This document shows, one piece after another, positions 59,260-64,000 of a stretch of 64,000 nucleotides of DNA (its first letter is position 1; each line of letters starts with the position of its first letter). The stretch comes from Ashinkailepas kermadecensis (taxonomy: Eukaryota; Arthropoda; Thecostraca; Neolepadidae): the NCBI GenBank assembly GCA_034440615.1, contig JAOTOM010004120.1:159501-223500 (forward strand), read 5' to 3'. The position numbers and the translations under genes are program-made. Under the pieces are notes generated by a model. The model saw only the letters and a program-made list of their open reading frames with translations, had not been told where the DNA came from and made no database searches.

Positions 59260-62177
59260 ATGATAGAGCTACTCAACATGAAAAAGCCAGAGGGTTATGG
59301 AACTTTTGTTAAGTGTATGATGCTTAATGCTCAGAGCATTCGATCCAAATTTGATGAGTTCAAGTGTTATGTTGCTGAGGAGAAACCAGATTTTGTTTGC
59401 ATTACTGAGGCATGGGTCAGTGAGGGATATTTTGGGGATAACTTGCAGGACTATGAGATCCAGGGATACAATATGTTTTCATGCAATAGGGGTCCGGCAG
59501 TGAAAGGGGGTAGTGTAATGCTCTATGTCAATAGCTTATACAGTTCTCAAAAAGTAGCAGATGGGGTAAAACATGTGTCTGTGGAGTCCGTTTGGCTTGA
59601 TGTTGCTGTGGGAAAAGGCAACAGCAATAAACTGAGGATAGGAGCTTTGTATCGATCAGGAACCTTGCCACATTCTCAGCAACTGGAGCTCGATAAAGTG
59701 ATTTGTGAGGAAATCAGTAGAAACTTTCAGAGGAAATGCCTTATTCTTGGTGACTTTAATCTAAAAGGATATGAGAATGTTGGTGTTGGCTCCCCATCAT
59801 GTAAACTGTTTAGGAAATGCCTTGAAGAGGACTTGTTCTTACACCAGTTTGTAACGGAACCAACCAGGCAGGGCTCATTCTTAGACCTTGTCTTCTCAGA
59901 TTTAAGTGATTTAGTTCAAGACTTGACTGTAGGAGAAACTCTGGGAAGAAGTGACCATAACATAGTGAGATTCAAGGTACAAATAGCAGGGACAATCAAG
60001 GATAATTTGGCAAAGTTTCCAAATTTTAACAGGGCAGACTTTGACTGCATGAGAGAGGCTTTAAGTGCCATAAAATGGGCAGAATAATTTTTGATTTAAA
60101 TGCCTGTGAAATGTTGGAAAAGTTCAAATCTTACTTGAGGGAAATTCAGATTAGACATGTCCCCCAAAAGCAAAGGCGCATAAGAAGGGTAGGAAAGCCA
60201 GCATGGCTTACACCAGATTTGATGAAATCAATTAAGGCTAAGAAAGATGCATTTAGAGTATTTAAGGAAGCTTCAAATATCGTAAATCTAAGGTCGCATC
60301 AAAAAGCTAGAGATGCTGTAAAGCAGAAAACCAGAGCAGCAAGGCGAGCAAAATAATTGGATTTGGCTAGGAACTGTATGTTTGTTATTTGGGCTTTAGG
60401 GCGCGTCGACAACTATGGTCATATTGCGCCCATATGGGGACAGTAAAAAGTTCTTTAGTTTCTACAAGCTAAGTAAAGTTTCAAGCACAATTGGTCCACT
60501 GGAAGTAAATGGGACTATAATGAGTGAGGATGGTGACATGGTTGAGGAGCTGAGCAAGCAGTTTAAATCAGTGTTTACAGTGGAAGATGTGACTAATCTG
60601 CCAACCGTGAACCACAGTTCAGTGACAGGTGATCAGATACACGATGTTGATTTCATTGATAGTGATGTTGTTTTCAATTATATCAGAAAAATAAAGCCAA
60701 ACAAGGCAGCAGGACCTGATGGAATTTATGCTAGGGCATTGCGGGAAGCTGAAAAGGAACTGGCAATTCCACTTAGTATAATATTTTGTAGATCAGTTTC
60801 ACAAAATGAAATTCCAACAGATTGGAAAAGGGCAAATGTAGTTCCTATTTTCAAGAAAGGAGAGAGTGAAAGTTGAAAACTATAGGCCAGTAAGCCTCAC
60901 ATCTCTAGTCTGCAAGGTATCGAATCAATTATCAAGGATATAATAGTTAGTTTTCTGGAAGGAAACAGATTGATTCAAGATACTCAACATGGGTTTAGAA
61001 AAGGGAGATCGTGTCTCACAAACCTCTTGGACTTTTTGAATTTTGCTACAGAACAATTTGATCATGGAAATCAGGTTCATGTAGCATATCTTGACTTTAG
61101 TAAGGCCTTTGACAAGGTACCCCATAAACGGTTAATGATGCAGCTTCAGGTCCATGGTATTGCAGGTAGCATCCTAAAATGGATAGAGTTGTGGCTTTCA
61201 GATAGACAGTAGAGAGTGATGCTAAATGGTACAAAGTTGTCATGGAAAAATGTTCTTAGTGGAGTCCCCCAGGGGTCGGTACTGGGACCACTATTGTTCA
61301 TTATATTTGTGAATAGCATTGAATGTGGCCTAAGCAGTAAGGTTTTGAAATTTGCGGATGATTTGAAGATCTTTAGGGCAATAACAGGGCACAATTGGTT
61401 TTGCTGCAGAAAGACTTAGACGAGCTTGTGAAGTGGTCCGAAAAATTGCAAATGAAGTTGAATTTTGATAAGTGTAAAGTCATGCATGTAGGTAGGCAGC
61501 ATATGAAGGCGCCATACTTGGTGGGTGGCCAAGTACTATCTGTGACTCAGCAGGAGAAGGACTTAGGTGTTATTTTGAACACAAAATTGGGGGCATCAGA
61601 ACAGACCAAAGAAGCCAGGAAGAAGGCACTAAGAATACTTGGGGGCAATACAGAGGAATGTGTCATACAAAAGTGAGGAGGTCATCAGGAAGCTTTACTG
61701 CGCATATGTCAGGCCACATTTGGAATACTGTGTCCAAGCTTGGTCCCTAGTTATGAGAAAGATTGTTGGCTTTTAGAGAGAGTACAAAAGAGGGCAACAA
61801 AAATGGTTAATGGTATAGGCAACCTGGCATATGAGGAAAGATTGAAGACATTGAATATGTTTTGACTTAGATATAGAAGGCTGAGAGGAGATCTCATCGA
61901 GGTTTTTATATTCGTTCATGGTCAGGAACAGGGATATCCCAGGGAAATGTTTGAATTTAACAGAAATGATGCAATTAGAGGTCATCAATTCAAAATTAAA
62001 GTTAATCACAGCAGGACAAGGTTAAGACAGTCTTTCTTCACCAACAGGGTAGTAGAACACTGGAACCAGCTGCCAGGAACTATTGTCAGTAGCAACACAC
62101 TGAACATCTTTAAAAACGGCATAGACAATCATTATAAGAATAGGGGGCTTGTTTTTCTGGATTCCAGGGAGGGTTGA
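59260..62177 (+). pseudogene. CR1 ORF2: endonuclease and reverse transcriptase, multiple breaks
   Basis: Endonuclease motifs: LNAQSIRSKFDEF, CITEAWVSEGYF, LGDFNLKGYENV, SFLDLVFSD and GRSDHNIV. Reverse transcriptase: IKPNKAAGPDGIYARAL, NVVPIFKKGE, TQHGFRKGRSCLTNL, AYLDFSKAFDKVPHKRL, SGVPQGSVLGPLLF, KFADDLKIF. C-terminal segments follow to about 62177. The frame breaks near 60080, 60356, 60876, 61213 (TAG), 61400 and 61675. Confidence 0.9.
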
Positions 62178-62274
62178 TCAACAGATTTGGTGGGCAAGTG
62201 GTTCAGTGTCCAAAGTGCAACCAAGAAGGGCCCTTGTAGCTCATAGTTGCACTGATTTTGTGTCTTTATGTCTC

Positions 62275-64000
62275 AACACGTAAGCGTCACATCACACCGC
62301 AACACGTCAACGTCACGTCACATCACACCGCAACACGTTAGCGTCACGTCACATCACATCGCAACACGTCAGCGTCACGTCACATCACACCGCAACACGT
62401 CAGCGTCACGTAACATCACACCGCAACACGTCAACGTCACGTCACATCACATCACAACACAATACGCCAGCGTCACGTTACATCACACCGCAACACGTCA
62501 GCGTCACATCACACCGCAACACGTCAGCGTCACGCCACATCACACCTCAACACGTCAGCGTCACATCACACCGCAACACGTCAACGTCATGTCACATCAC
62601 ACCGCAACACGTCAGCGTCACGTCACACCGGAACACGTCAGCGTCACGTCACATCACACCGCAACACGTCAGCGTCACATCACACCGCAACACGTCAACG
62701 TCACGTCACATCACACCGCAACACGTCAGCGTCACGTCGCACCACATCGCAACACGTCATCGTCAGATCACATCACAACACAACACAATACGCCAGCGTC
62801 ACGTTACATCACACCGCAACACGTCAGCGTCACATCACACCGCAACACGTCAACGTCACGTCACATCACATCGCAACACGTCACATCACACCGCAACACG
62901 TCAGCGTCACGTCGCACCAATCGCATCACACCACAACACGTCAGCGTCATGTCACATTACAACACGTTAGCGTCACATCACATCACACCGCAACACGTCA
63001 CATCACACCGCAACACATCACATCACACAGCAACCAGTCAGCGTCACGTCGCATCACGTCAGCGTCACATCACACCGCAGCACGTCAGCGTCATATCACA
63101 CCCCAGACGTCACACAACCATCATATCACACCACAATACGCCAGCGTCACGTTACATCACTCCGCATCACGTCACATCATACGGCAACATGTCAGCGTCA
63201 CGTCATGTTACACCACAACACGTCAGCGTCACGTCACATCGCACCGCAACACGTCAGCGTCGCGTCACGTCGCATCACACCACAACACGTCAGTGTCACG
63301 TCGCATCACACCACAACACGTCAGCGTCACGTTACATCACTCCGCATCACGTCACATCACACGGCAACATGTCAGCGTCACGTCATGTTACACCACAACA
63401 CGTCAGCGTCACGTCACATCACACCACAACACGTCAGCGTCGTCACATCGCACCGCAACACGTCAGCGTCGCGTCGCATCACACCACAACACGTCAGTGT
63501 CACGTCGCATCACACCACAACACGTCAGCGTCACGTTGCATCACACCAGAACACGTCAGCGTCACGTTGCATCACACCGTAACACGTCACACAACACATC
63601 ACATCACAATACGCCAGCGTCACGTTACATCACTCCAGCATCACGTCAGCGTCGCACCACAACACGTCAGCGTCACGTCGCATCACACCACAATACGTCA
63701 GCGTCACATCACATCACACCCGCAACACGTCACACAACACATCACATCACCACAATACGTCAGCGTCGACGTCACGTCGCATCACACCACAAAACACGTC
63801 AGCGTCGCGTCACGTCGCATCACACCACAACACGTCAGCGTCGCGTCACGTCGCATCACACCACAACGTCAGCGTCGCGTCACGTCGCATCACACCGCAA
63901 CACGTCAGCGTCGCGTCGTCGCATCACACCGCAACACGTCAGCGTCGCGTCACGTCGACATCACACCACCAACACGTCACATTCACGACGGCACGCTACA
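62275..64000 (-). repeat. CACGTCAGCG minisatellite, continuing to the window end
   Basis: More than sixty units of about 21-36 bp made of CGTCAC, ATCACACCGCAACA and CGTCAGCG blocks, irregular in length. Same array as 57345-57690; it runs off the window. Thr/Ser/His-rich frames over it are artefacts. Confidence 0.95.

Larger units (their letters stand above)
57780..62274 (+). mobile_element. CR1-like LINE, near full length, inserted in the minisatellite
   Basis: ORF1 with a coiled coil and an SGNH-type esterase, and ORF2 with endonuclease and reverse transcriptase, are followed by the CR1-type short 3' end (CATAGTTGCACTGATTTTGT then GTCTTTATGTC). Minisatellite lies directly on the 3' side and, about 100 bp away, on the 5' side. 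Stops and frameshifts in both ORFs show it is inactive. It is CpG-poor, unlike the array around it. The 5' limit is not defined. Confidence 0.9.

Overview
This window is nuclear DNA from an animal, very probably an arthropod. Genes are split by GT-AG introns, non-LTR, LTR and hAT elements are common, tRNA-derived SINEs carry target-site duplications, and GGTTA-rich degenerate satellite starts the window. The very GC-rich exons and tandem-repeat-filled introns would suit a crustacean such as a barnacle, but that placement is a guess.

Layout. 1.6-6.9 kb: a decayed I/Jockey-type LINE with an RNase H domain. 8.1-9.6 kb: possible exons of an unrecognised minus-strand gene. 10.0-12.9 kb: a Ty3/Gypsy-like element with two 199-bp LTRs, a broken integrase and a TATC target-site duplication, followed by a perfect 50-bp palindrome. 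14.6-20.8 kb: low-CpG DNA with a purine tract, a CR1 fragment and small repeats. 20.8-45.9 kb, plus strand: an apparently complete HPS3 orthologue (BLOC-2 subunit). I assembled 12 exons by hand; every phase matches and they give 1013 codons plus a stop, against about 1004 residues in human HPS3. 48.3-51.8 kb, minus strand: the last three exons of a procollagen lysyl hydroxylase (PLOD). A second PLOD terminal exon lies at 57.2-57.3 kb on the same strand. 57.8-62.3 kb: a CR1 LINE with an esterase-type ORF1. 62.3-64 kb: a CGTCA-rich minisatellite that the CR1 interrupts.

Most unusual feature. Minisatellites in the HPS3 introns are tied to splice sites. Eight of the ten acceptors of exons 3-12 (exons 3, 6, 7, 8, 9, 10, 11, 12) are directly preceded by a tandem array (34, 39, 40, 71, 74, 26/19 bp and degenerate units), and in several cases the unit contains the acceptor itself. 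At exon 6, fifteen consecutive 39-bp copies each carry the acceptor plus the first exon codons, all in one open reading frame, so acceptor choice could add multiples of 13 residues. At exon 9 the acceptor is present three times. Donors (exon 5, PLOD exon B) and the HPS3 stop-codon region are also duplicated. The pattern occurs in two genes on opposite strands.

HPS3 should act in BLOC-2 in trafficking to lysosome-related organelles such as pigment granules, and PLOD in the ER on collagen lysines; nothing here links the two genes functionally. They converge tail to tail across about 2.4 kb.
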